From Vitis vinifera (Eukaryota; Streptophyta; Magnoliopsida; Vitales; Vitaceae), in the NCBI RefSeq assembly GCF_030704535.1, contig NC_081821.1, positions 3,983,001-4,047,000 of the forward strand: DNA of 64,000 nucleotides, given 5' to 3'. Within the stretch, counting starts at the first letter, position 1, and every line of letters starts with the position of its first letter. The notes beneath the pieces were generated by a model. The model was not told the DNA's origin, did no database searches, and was given only the letters and a program-made list of their open reading frames with translations. Of this stretch, positions 25,344 to 34,413 are shown piece after piece. A program made the translations under genes and the position numbers.

Positions 25344-26802
25344 AGGAGAGAAAATTAAAAATAAATAGCAAACTAATCTACAATTTACAACATCATGCTA
25401 AAGGAAAATAATTCTTAAGTGGCATGATGATCTAATTCTCACATGAATCATTGAAGAAATACAAACCCAAATCTCAACAAGAGTCATAACAAACTATGCT
25501 AAGCACTGTCAATCAAGGGAGTGCATTATGCAAACTGAAGTTTTAAAATCATTTCTACTTTCTAAGAACTAAACTTCAATCTTCCACAAAAATCTATGTG
25601 TATTGGTTCCTTAGGTTCCGAGAATAATATGCTACTAATCTCACCCCCCAACCTAACTCTTTTCAACACTTTAGCAACCTGACCAAAATCAATAAGAAAA
25701 GAACACACTTTCATTTTTTTTTTTTTTTTTTAAGGTAGCTTTATGGGGTACTCTTTCTGACTTGTCCATGTAATGGGGGTCCATCGATGACTCCCAACCA
25801 ATTAAGGTTTAGGGCACCAAGTTTTAAGGATCTTTCAACCACTAACTCCTCGGATTTTTCCCCGGACTTTTAAGAATGAATTTCTAATACCCAAGCATCT
25901 ACCATATGCTAACTCTACCTATTCACCCTTGTAACGAGCATTGAGGTCGGTGACTCCCAACCAATTAAGGCTTAGGGCACCAGGCTTTAAAGATTTTCAC
26001 CATATACCCCTCAGACCTTGCTCGGGTTTCAAGGCAAGCAAACAAATTTCTTTATTTCAAAGGCTCATTGGCCTTTTGCAGGGTGTTTCAATTTTTATCA
26101 AATGAGGTCAAATATACCAAGTCCCAAAAATATACTAAGTCAAGAGGGAAATAGCTTTTCATCTTATAATCGGAAACTAATGTGCACAGTGTGTGGATAG
26201 CTTAAAGTGGAAGAACTCAATTCAATTACAGTAGAAGTTTCAACAATTGAACTACTTTAGTAAGCATAATCCATACTCTAAGTCAAGTGAAAAACAACAG
26301 TTCAATTTCTCTTGGTTTAATTTTGAAAATTTTCCTCAAAATTCATGGAGAATAGAGTAACAAGAGTAAAAAGTAAAATCTACAACTAATTAACCAATAA
26401 TTGCAATACCAAAAAGATTTAGCATACTTCCTTCCTCATACCCCCCAACCGAACTGAGCATTGTCCTCAATGTGATTTGAGTGACTGTAATAAAAGGGAG
26501 GAAGTGGTACCTCCATGCTGATATCAAATTCGAATATTGATTGGGGAAAACCACATGTTTCAAAAAGAATAGAATATGTGAGAAAAGGAAATAAGGAGAA
26601 TTTAATGCTAACTTTTAACAAGAAATATTCAACTTGTATTACTTTGAGTTCATTTGATTACGATGCTAAAGACAAGTAACACAAGGAATCCCATATATAG
26701 TACCAAAATACTGGGATTTCTTTTCAACTAAAACAAAACAAACATGCATAAAAACATAAACAGCAAATATATATATAATGTCTGATGAGTGGGGTGATGG
26801 TG
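25344..26802 (-). other. 3' non-coding region of the Athila-like element
   Basis: No ORF of note. It contains a direct repeat spaced 163 bp (GACTCCCAACCAATTAAGG starting at 25789 and 25952), a T-tract near 25714-25732, and a second PPT-like site near 26441-26452 (minus strand TCGGTTGGGGGG) followed by a small CATTG/CAATG hairpin. Confidence 0.6.
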
Positions 26803-28479
26803 CTAGGCAGAAGGATCTGCCTCTTCAGTAGGTGGATCAGCTGGGGTTTCAGGCTCTGGAGCTTGAGACTCTGAAGGCTGAGAGTGTGGCTCTGGTGGAG
26901 TAGGAATGGAGGGCTCTACAGCTTGTGGCAGATCGAAATGGACTTGAAGCTGCCTTAGGATGGCAACTTGTTGAGCCTGAGAGGCTAACATCTGCTCCTG
27001 GCATGCTTTGATGGCTGCCAACTCCTGAGCAAGATTGCTCTGGGAAGCTGTAAGAGTCTCCAATGCTCGGCACAGCTCTCGATATTCGGATATAGGGATG
27101 GCCATCCTAGGCTCAGCAGATGTGGATGGCTGTGATGGAGCAGGTGCAGCTGGTGGAGCTCGAGGGATGGCAGGAGTAGCAAGTGTTATACCTTCAGGTG
27201 GATGTCTTGGGGAGGCTCTCCTTGCTGCTGGCTGAGGCTGCCCAGGCTGATCAATTTTGTAGGCCGTCATATTATTCCATTTATCAAGGGTAAATGGCTC
27301 ACGGCATATTCTCTTTCTTTCCTGCTGAGGCTCAGAGGGGTATCCGAGATGCTCCAAAACTTGGCATAACAGCCTTGGGAAGAGGAGTGGAATGCAATCT
27401 GCTCTTTGAAGCTTCTTCTTGTGAACCTTCTCCTCAAAGTAGAGAAGGGCTGCCATGATCAGATGATGAGGCCCAAAGAAGAATCCTTCAGACATCTTGT
27501 ACAGGGCTTCTAGGAGAATTCCCCTTCTTTGGGTCCAATGCTGCAGGGGATAGATATTATGCCTCAAAAAGGCATCAATCAAAAACATCACTGGAGGTAG
27601 CTCCCCCCTCAGCAGGTGTGACCGATTTGCAGCTCCTCTAGTTAGGGTGCTAACCATCTCTAACTCAGTAGGATTTGTCCAAGCTTTAAAATTGTCGAAT
27701 TGAGTTGGCTCAAAAGGAATTTGCAGGGCTTCAGCAATATGTCTTGCTCCCAAAATACCATGCCTTCCATCAATTATGAAATGGATCAGAGTTGGATTTC
27801 TTACTTCTTTGGTTGTCATGGTCTGGTAGAAGTCCGTGACTACCCGAGGATAGAAAAAATCCCTTGGAGCTAGCAGATGCTCCATATGATATCTCCTCAG
27901 CAGCTGGAATGATTGGGCAAGCTCTGGCCTCACTCTAAATGCTGCTAAGTCGAAGCAAAGCTCAGAATGGAATGCCCGAGTTCGGCAATCCAAGTTTCCT
28001 TCGATTGGGGCCTGGGGCAGCATTGGCCTTCGGATCACTTCTTCCAGAGGTGCTTCAGCTGCAATTTGGGGCTCTGGAATTGGCGCTTGAGGCTCCTGAG
28101 CTTTTTCTTGGGGTGCCGGAGATTGTACCGGCGATGGAATTGGAGTTGCTTCTGGTGAGGGAATTGGCGAGGCTACCGGTGACGACACTGGAATTTGTAC
28201 CGGTGAAGGATTTGGAGATTTCTCAGGGGATTGCTCAGTCAAATCGATTGGTTCAGAGCTCTCAACCCTGGCTTTCTTCTTCAATGGCTGACCACCTGAC
28301 CTGGTTAAATATCGCCTTGCCGGCGGCTTTGGTAGCGCCGGCTTCACTGGAGGAGGGTTTGGTCTCGACGGCGAAGGCTTTGGAGCAGGTTCTGGAACAG
28401 AACCTGGACTTGGCTCCTTTCGCAGACTCCTTTTGCGGTTCGAAGGGGATGACGACTTTGCCCCTCGCGTTCGTGCCAT
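26803..28479 (-). CDS. Athila-type second ORF (envelope position), function unknown
   Basis: The start at MARTRGAKSSSPS (28479) gives 558 residues; an in-frame ATG at 28536 would add 19. The N-terminal third is basic and Pro/Ser-rich, with a KKKARVE stretch like a nuclear-localisation signal and repeated P-S-P motifs (S-P-N-P-S-P, S-P-V-A-S-P-I-P-S-P). The middle (about residues 160-400) is folded-looking with aromatic and charged residues. A Gln/Ala-rich probable coiled coil follows (about 465-520, E-L-C-R-A-L-E-T-L...), then an acidic Pro-rich tail. It sits where Athila elements carry an envelope-like gene, but I see no signal peptide or membrane span, so envelope function is not supported. 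Similar ORFs are common in Vitis repeats as hypothetical proteins (recalled, not searched). The frame is intact. Confidence 0.75.
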   Translation of the reverse strand: MARTRGAKSSSPSNRKRSLRKEPSPGSVPEPAPKPSPSRPNPPPVKPALPKPPARRYLTRSGGQPLKKKARVESSEPIDLTEQSPEKSPNPSPVQIPVSSPVASPIPSPEATPIPSPVQSPAPQEKAQEPQAPIPEPQIAAEAPLEEVIRRPMLPQAPIEGNLDCRTRAFHSELCFDLAAFRVRPELAQSFQLLRRYHMEHLLAPRDFFYPRVVTDFYQTMTTKEVRNPTLIHFIIDGRHGILGARHIAEALQIPFEPTQFDNFKAWTNPTELEMVSTLTRGAANRSHLLRGELPPVMFLIDAFLRHNIYPLQHWTQRRGILLEALYKMSEGFFFGPHHLIMAALLYFEEKVHKKKLQRADCIPLLFPRLLCQVLEHLGYPSEPQQERKRICREPFTLDKWNNMTAYKIDQPGQPQPAARRASPRHPPEGITLATPAIPRAPPAAPAPSQPSTSAEPRMAIPISEYRELCRALETLTASQSNLAQELAAIKACQEQMLASQAQQVAILRQLQVHFDLPQAVEPSIPTPPEPHSQPSESQAPEPETPADPPTEEADPSA

Positions 28480-29265
28480 TTTGGAATACCGAAACTTTGG
28501 CCGGCGCTGCTGAACGGAGAAGACGACCGGAGACACGGACGGCGCGGCTTGGCGAAGAAGATGAAGGGGCTGCGAGAATGGTGCTCTGATTTTTGAAACC
28601 CTTTTCGCAGCACTTTTGGCCGGTATAAATAGGAAAAAACGGAAGCCCAGGGGTCAGTTTACGTTTCGCAACAAAACGCCAATTTCGCAGCAACTTGCCA
28701 TTTTCGCAGCAACTTCGCAGTGAGTTTCGCAGTTGCGAAATTGATGTCACTGTGTTGCGGAGTGGCACTCGTGTGCCAAAACCACTTTCGCAATTGTGAA
28801 ATGCCCTGCGGAATGGGACTTTTGGTGCGAAATCACGCTTTTCCATTTCGCAATGAGTTTCGCAGCTGCGAAATGGGTACTACTGTACTGCGAAGTGGCA
28901 CTCGTGTGCCAAATTCACTTTCGCAGCTGCGAAATACCTTCGCAGAGGCTTCTACAGTGCTGCGGAATGGGTTGGCAACAAAACGCCAATTTCGCAGAGG
29001 TTTCCTTCACCCTGCGAAATTTCGCAGAGCTCTGTTTTTCCCCTGTTTTTGCTCTGTTTCGGCTCCAATTTCGACCCGATTTTTTTTCTTTTCAATCCCC
29101 TTGAAATTTCTTCCGCCTGGGATCATATAAAACGATTAAAACACACCTAAAAACATGATTTAAGATCAAAAACTAAGATTAAAAGCATAGAAACAACTTG
29201 AAAATTTACAAAATTTACAAAAATTTTGGACTGTGGTTAAACCACGTCCAGCAAACCCATTTCAC
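28480..29265 (-). other. Spacer between gag-pro ORF and second ORF
   Basis: Non-coding in the element's sense. It holds the dense palindrome array (28640-29030) and a TATA-like TATAAATA (plus-strand reading) at 28624-28631, about 150 bases upstream of the second ORF. It may be a leader or internal promoter for that ORF, which is inference. Confidence 0.5.
28640..29030. repeat. TTTCGCAGCTGCGAAA palindrome array upstream of the second ORF
   Basis: Perfect TTTCGCAGCTGCGAAA at 28858-28873 and 28919-28934; TTTCGCAGTTGCGAAA at 28725-28740; near-copies TTTCGCAATTGTGAAA around 28785 and TGCGAAATTTCGCA near 29013; and many half-sites TTCGCA. A GTGGCACTCGTGTGCCAAA block occurs twice between them (about 28762 and 28902), showing the array grew by duplication. 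Confidence 0.8.
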
Positions 29266-32200
29266 TTAGGCTTTTTGAGGCTCAAGGAGGTTGATTGCCC
29301 CCTTTTCTGATTTGAATGACTCCATGAACGGCTTAAGACGATATCCATTGACTCTAAAGCTGTCCTTGCCATTGGAATTCAATAAGTCCACCACTCCATT
29401 GGAATATACTCGGTGAATAACAAATGGACCAATCCACATTGACTTAAGCTTCCCAGGAAAGATATGGAGTCTTGTGTCATACATCAGAACTTTTTGCCCT
29501 TCCTGATTCAGTTTGCCCGGATCCCATTTGAAGCTTGCATCCTTCACTTGAGACTTGGTTTGAGATGAAGATATTACGACAGGACATTGATTATTTTCTT
29601 CAAGGTATGTGTATTTCAGCTCCATAGGTAAATGCTTCAGATTGAGTTTTGGAATTTCTTTTTCAACAGCTGCCTCCTCTTCTTCATTGAACAGAGGTAG
29701 AATTCCTTCTATCTTTCTCCAACTGTGTAGAGTAGCAAGCCCAATAGGAGATTCAGAAAAACCTTCCTCAATATCCTCAAGACTTTCATTCAACTTATCT
29801 TGCATATGTTGATTGCAGTGCTCCTCCACCAAAGTATCAATAATACATAGCTCTTCTGGACCCTCTTCTTCTTCTGTAGTGATTTGCTTTTTAGACATAT
29901 AGAAAATATTTAGATCCAGTGTCATATTACCAAAAGTGAGTTGCATAAGCCCATTTCTACAGTTGATGATTGCATTTGAAGTAGCAAGAAATGGCCTTCC
30001 AAGGATGATAGGAACTAAATTAGCTTCCTTTACAGTAGGATCAGTATCAAGAACAACAAAATCTACAGGATAGTAGAAATTATCTACTTGAACCAATACA
30101 TCCTCAATTACTCCTCTTGGAATTTTCACTGATCTATCTGCCAAAGATAAAGTGATTGATGTTGGCTTCAACTCTCCAAGTCCCAGTTGCTTGTAGACAG
30201 AGTATGGAAGCAAATTCACACTTGCTCCCAAGTCTAGCAAGGCTTTCTCCACTACCTTTCCTCCAATCATGACTGAAATGGTAGGACTTCCAGGGTCTTT
30301 GTACTTCAAAGGAGACTTACACTGTAAGATTGCACTTACTTGCTCAGTCAAGAAGGCTTTCTTGTTTACAGTCAACCCTCTCTTGATAGTACACAAGTCC
30401 TTTAGGAATTTTGCATACGTTGGAACTTGTTTGATCATATCCAGCAGTGGAATATTAACTTTCACTTGTCTCAATACTTCTAGGATTTCAGCTGCATTTC
30501 TAACCCCCTTTTTCCCCTGTAATGCTTGAGGAAAAGGTGGAAAAGTTGATTTCTTCAGCATTTCTTCCTTCAGAAGCTCCTTCTCTGGAATTACTTTCAT
30601 TGTTGCATCAGAGTCCTTCTTTTCTTCACTGATCTCACTGCCTTTATCTTCCATTTCCTTCCCTTTCTTTATCTCTTCTTCTTTCTCAACATGTGGCTTG
30701 GGTGTTGGCTGCTCAATTTTCTTACCACTCCTTAGAGTGATCAAAGCTTTCACATCTTTCACCTGTGATGATTCTCCCTCAAGGCTTTCCACTTCATGGA
30801 CACCTTTGGGATTTTGGTTAGGTTGAGAAGGAAATCTTCCCTTTTCTTGCAGTGTATTCAAATTTGTAAGCCTTGAAATTGAATATTGGATGTTATCAAA
30901 CTTTTGATTCATATCATTTTGCATTCCATCCATTCTTTTGTTCAACATACTCTCCATTCTGTCCATTCTTTGATCCACTCTGTCCATTCTTTGATCCACT
31001 CGAGCATTGGTGGCTTCTTGCTTTCCCACAAAATCTCCCACTACCTTGCTGAGATTAGCTATTATTTGTTCAATACTTGAAGATTGCTGAGTTGGTGGAT
31101 CCGGCTGTTGGTATTGAGTTGCTCTGGCCTTCCATGAGAAATTTGGATGATTCCTCCAACTTGAATTGTAAGTATTTCCATAAGGAGCATTGTTATTGGG
31201 CCTGAATTGTCCAACAACATTTGCTTGATCTCTATACATTTCCCTTTCAACTGAAATTGCAGGGCATTCCTCTACCAAATGTTCAAACGATTGACAATTG
31301 GGACACAACTTCACTTGCACTGGTGCTTCAGCAACAGCTTGCACTTCATGCATTCTTTTCAGCTCCAGCTCCTCCAATCTTCTTGTCATAGCTGCCAACT
31401 TTGCTTTCATGTCATCATCTTCTTTTAAATTATACATCCCAGCCTTTGCATTGTAAGCATTCAACTGAGACTTCATCTTTCCCACTTCTCCTTTGGTTGG
31501 TTCATCCCATCCCCTTGAAACATCAGCTACATAGCTCAAGAAATCCATAGCTTCCTCTGGATTTTTGCTCATGAAATCTCCTCCACACATTGTCTCGAGG
31601 AGTTGCTTCATTGAGGAGGACATACCATCATAAAAATAACTCACCAGTAGCCAAGTATCAAAGCCATGGTGAGGACAAGCATTTATAGCTTCCATGTATC
31701 TTTCCCAACACTCATAGAATTTCTCATTCTCTTTAGCTGAGAAGTTTGAAATTTGCCTTTTCAAGCCATTTGTTCTATGAGTAGGAAAAAATTTCTTGAG
31801 GAATTCAGCTTGTAAATCAGTCCAAGAGCGGATACTCCTTGGCCTTAAAGAATTAAGCCAAATTTTGGCCTTATCTTTTAAAGTAAAAGGAAATAACTTA
31901 AGCCTCATCAAGTCAATTGAAGCTCCTCCCTCTTGGAATGTATTACAAACATCTTCAAATTCCTTGATGTGTGCATACGGATTCTCACTTTCCATCCCAT
32001 GGAAAGTTGGTAGAAGTGGAACAAGATATGGTCTGATCACTAGCTGCTCTGTAGGGGGCACTATACATGATGGTGCACTCATACGAGGTGGATGCATACG
32101 GTCCCTCATTGATCTGAATTCATTGAGATTGTCTTGACGACCTTGGTGACTATGCTGATCTTCAGGTGCAGCCTCCATGATATTCAAGATTACTTCCAAT

Positions 32201-32271
32201 TCTCCTCTCTGAGGTGTATCACACTTAACAAGCCTACCTCCAATGTCTCGTATCCACTTGGGCATACACAA
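29266..32271 (-). CDS. Gag-protease polyprotein fused to the integrase C-terminus (RT/RNase H/INT core absent)
   Basis: An uninterrupted 1001-residue frame. Residues ~80-245 are a retrotransposon gag capsid domain (WTDLQAEFLKKFFPTHRT, YECWERYMEAINACPHHG). A CCHC zinc knuckle of form C-x2-C-x4-H-x4-C lies at 323-336. A heptad-like RMDRVDQRMDRM segment lies at ~425-455. The aspartic protease active site D-L-G-A-S-V-N-L-L-P lies at ~680-690, with I-L-G-R-P-F downstream. After ~904 (SSSQT) the sequence passes within about 20 residues to G-Q-K-V-L-M-Y-D...F-P-G-K-L-K-S-M-W, which belongs to the very C-terminus of Athila integrase. Reverse transcriptase, RNase H and integrase catalytic domains are therefore missing (junction about 29499-29559) while the frame and the natural stop are kept. 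Full Athila polyproteins are roughly twice this length. Particle formation could be retained; reverse transcription would need help. Confidence 0.88.
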   Translation of the reverse strand: MCMPKWIRDIGGRLVKCDTPQRGELEVILNIMEAAPEDQHSHQGRQDNLNEFRSMRDRMHPPRMSAPSCIVPPTEQLVIRPYLVPLLPTFHGMESENPYAHIKEFEDVCNTFQEGGASIDLMRLKLFPFTLKDKAKIWLNSLRPRSIRSWTDLQAEFLKKFFPTHRTNGLKRQISNFSAKENEKFYECWERYMEAINACPHHGFDTWLLVSYFYDGMSSSMKQLLETMCGGDFMSKNPEEAMDFLSYVADVSRGWDEPTKGEVGKMKSQLNAYNAKAGMYNLKEDDDMKAKLAAMTRRLEELELKRMHEVQAVAEAPVQVKLCPNCQSFEHLVEECPAISVEREMYRDQANVVGQFRPNNNAPYGNTYNSSWRNHPNFSWKARATQYQQPDPPTQQSSSIEQIIANLSKVVGDFVGKQEATNARVDQRMDRVDQRMDRMESMLNKRMDGMQNDMNQKFDNIQYSISRLTNLNTLQEKGRFPSQPNQNPKGVHEVESLEGESSQVKDVKALITLRSGKKIEQPTPKPHVEKEEEIKKGKEMEDKGSEISEEKKDSDATMKVIPEKELLKEEMLKKSTFPPFPQALQGKKGVRNAAEILEVLRQVKVNIPLLDMIKQVPTYAKFLKDLCTIKRGLTVNKKAFLTEQVSAILQCKSPLKYKDPGSPTISVMIGGKVVEKALLDLGASVNLLPYSVYKQLGLGELKPTSITLSLADRSVKIPRGVIEDVLVQVDNFYYPVDFVVLDTDPTVKEANLVPIILGRPFLATSNAIINCRNGLMQLTFGNMTLDLNIFYMSKKQITTEEEEGPEELCIIDTLVEEHCNQHMQDKLNESLEDIEEGFSESPIGLATLHSWRKIEGILPLFNEEEEAAVEKEIPKLNLKHLPMELKYTYLEENNQCPVVISSSQTKSQVKDASFKWDPGKLNQEGQKVLMYDTRLHIFPGKLKSMWIGPFVIHRVYSNGVVDLLNSNGKDSFRVNGYRLKPFMESFKSEKGAINLLEPQKA

Positions 32272-32487
32272 CTAGTATTCAGCTGCAACTAAAAAAATGA
32301 AAACAGAGGACACAAAAACAGAGGACTACAATAGCAAAATTAAACTAGACTAAAATTTAAAAAGATAAACTTAGATTATAAATAAACAAAGAAAGAATGA
32401 AAATTAATAAAGTGAAAGAAACTTTACCAACTTGTGATGAAAATCACAAGTGCTCAAAAATGGTATCACAATGAACTTGACACTCAT
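32272..32487 (-). other. 5' untranslated leader of the Athila-like element
   Basis: Short non-coding segment between the primer-binding site and the gag start, AT-rich in its middle. Confidence 0.7.
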
Positions 32488-32505
32488 TCCCCGGCAACGG
32501 CGCCA
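32488..32505 (-). other. Primer-binding site, tRNA-Asp type
   Basis: The minus strand reads TGGCGCCGTTGCCGGGGA, starting two bases after the 5' LTR end. This is the classic Athila-clade site complementary to the tRNA-Asp 3' end (established for the clade). Confidence 0.88.
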
Positions 32506-33544
32506 TTTGACTCATGCTCAATTGGTGTCTCAGCTGATTTGTGTTCAGCTGGTGCTCCTTGATTGAGGAAGTGATCAACAAAATTTATACCTATAACACC
32601 ATACACTAGGGTAGCAAATACAAAGCTACTATAGTATAGTGGCTCTAAGGATCGTTCACTGGGAATGAATAAATTAACAAGCAGTCAAGGATACCAATTC
32701 CAAGTGAATTGGTTTTGTTTCATTTCACGGTTAGTTTAAGAAATAAAACACAAAGTTTGATTGGTAAAGGTTTAGACTTAAACTACCTAACTTAACAGAA
32801 GTTTGGAATAATTTAGGAAGAAAAACATTCCTTGGAGATTTAGGTTCACTGGGGTGGTTCCTCATGCAAAAGACATAGCTCCGGTCAGATGGTTCATTTC
32901 CTCGCATTAGAGATTCAACTTATAGTCAATTCTCTAACCGGTGATGTACAGAGACTCCTTCAATTAGATTTCACTTTAATTCTCTCACTGATACAACTTG
33001 CAATGGTTCATGCCTCTCACGAGCACTTACCATTCAAGGTGATCTTTAACCTTGGACTTCCCTTCACAAACTCGCAAGAGATAACTAATGGATGTCTCCT
33101 AGGAGTCCAAAAGCTTACCAAGTGTTGGTAATTCCAGAAAATCCTACCTTGAAGTCACCTACCAGAGGCTCGCAAGGGGTAAACTAGTGCATTTCCATGG
33201 TTGGAAATCACTTGCCTTACCAAGTGTTGGCCCAGGTGACTCTAAGGTGTTTTAAGTTAACTAAAAACATTGAAATCACTAAAGGATTTCACTTCCTCTT
33301 CATTAAAAACTAAAACCACAAAGCTTTGCATTTTTGCACTTGGAACCTTCCCCGGCACCCTTAGCTCCAAGGAATTGGAGGTTTAGTTACTCATTCTCTG
33401 GGGAAAACTCCTCAGAGAATTCATAACTTAGAAATAAAATGAAAATACAAAGTGAGAAGGTAAGGCAGTAGAAAGAAAAGACTTTACTTGCTTACCAAAT
33501 GGTTTTCAGAAGGAACTCCTCTCTGAGAACATGCTCCCGAGAGG

Positions 33545-33552
33545 TATTTATA
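33545..33552 (-). promoter_or_regulatory. LTR TATA box (5' LTR)
   Basis: TATAAATA on the minus strand, about 860 bases into the LTR, leaving over 1 kb for R/U5. It is the likely promoter core for the genomic transcript. Confidence 0.6.
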
Positions 33553-33708
33553 TCAAAGCAATATAAAACTAATTATTACATAGATATTTGGTCTTTTTAC
33601 TAACTTAAAAACTAAGGAATCATGTAATTGGTGGTTTACAAGGAGTATTTTGGAATTTAGACAACAAAAATCTAATGGAAAATATCTCCCAATGTCGGTA
33701 GCAAGCTT

Positions 33709-33954
33709 CGGGAGGCTTCCGGAGCCATTTCGCAGGAGAAAAGTGAGGTCTGCGAAATTTCGCAGACACCCAAGAGGGCTGCGAAATTATTTCGCAAGAC
33801 CGAGCTATCTTCACCAGGCTGCAAAGTTGGCTTCCATCTTGAAGTTTCCAGCTCCCTTCTCGCGGCATGGTTCGTGCATCGTCAGAAGGAGAAACACCTT
33901 ACTGTACAAAAGTGTTGCGAAATTCTCGCAACAAAAGGCTGATTCCGCAACACT
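33709..33954. repeat. TTTCGCA / TGCGAAA palindrome array in U3 (5' LTR copy)
   Basis: Perfect 20-bp palindrome GTCTGCGAAATTTCGCAGAC at 33748-33767 plus looser copies. It lies roughly 160-400 bases upstream of the LTR TATA box, an enhancer-like position. Confidence 0.75.
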
Positions 33955-34408
33955 TTAGAGTGACTGGCTTGTAATGGCTGCAACTTCTTCGTTTCAACTC
34001 CGAATCATGCACCGTTTGAAGCATTGGATTGTTGACTTCCTGAGCTTTGAAATGGTATATAGCTTGCATCATTTGGACTTCAGAAAGTGCTCCAAAAGTG
34101 GCTGCTACGACTGTCATCAAGAATATGCTCCATGACTGATCCTCTTTGCTTTTTCTCCTTGCAATCCGGATTCACTCTTGGCAATTGAATTCTAAGCTTT
34201 GCCCAAGATTCCTCATAGCTCTCCTCATTCTTGACTTGCTTTGGTGATCAAAATACTAACAAGAACACCAAAACTTACACAAAGTGATCAAAATTGCTTT
34301 AAAGGATCCTTAACATGTCAATTGAGTTAAAAGGCCTAAACTACTACTCAAAAGTGTTAAAAAGGATTAATTAAAGGCTATCAAATAGCACTTTTTGAGT
34401 AGTAATCA

Positions 34409-34413
34409 TATGC
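34409..34413. repeat. Target-site duplication TATGC, right
   Basis: Matches 23399-23403 exactly. Confidence 0.9.

Larger units (their letters stand above)
23404..34408 (-). mobile_element. Non-autonomous Athila-like Ty3/gypsy LTR retrotransposon, 11,005 bp
   Basis: A complete-ended element transcribed on the minus strand: 5' LTR 34408-32508, PBS, gag-protease ORF, palindrome-rich spacer, second ORF, PPT and 3' LTR 25304-23404. The LTRs are each 1901 bp, and I saw only three substitutions between them (23414/32518, 24903/34007, 25159/34263) and no indel. The TSD is a perfect TATGC. Athila affiliation rests on the TGGCGCCGTTGCCGGGG primer site, the gag/protease sequence style and the presence of an ORF after the polymerase position. 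Reverse transcriptase, RNase H and most of integrase are absent, so mobility would need enzymes from a relative. It interrupts an older tandem-repeat-bearing sequence. Confidence 0.92.
32508..34408 (-). repeat. 5' LTR of the Athila-like element
   Basis: Same length (1901 bp) as the 3' LTR with three substitutions seen by eye. In sense orientation it starts TGATTACT and ends GAGTCA. It contains U3 with the palindrome array, then the TATA box. Confidence 0.92.

Noticed and set aside
27939..28589. 216-codon plus-strand frame opposite the second ORF
   Set aside because: Lies antisense to the Pro/Ser-rich coding part of the Athila second ORF; open only because of that composition.
28262..28846. 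194-codon minus-strand frame through the palindrome array
   Set aside because: Runs across the non-coding spacer and overlaps the second ORF in another frame; its Arg/Phe/Ser pattern comes from repeated TTTCGCA words.
28610..29030. CRISPR-like array of short repeats
   Set aside because: Repeats are palindromic dyads with irregular spacing and no unique spacers of constant length, inside a plant retrotransposon.
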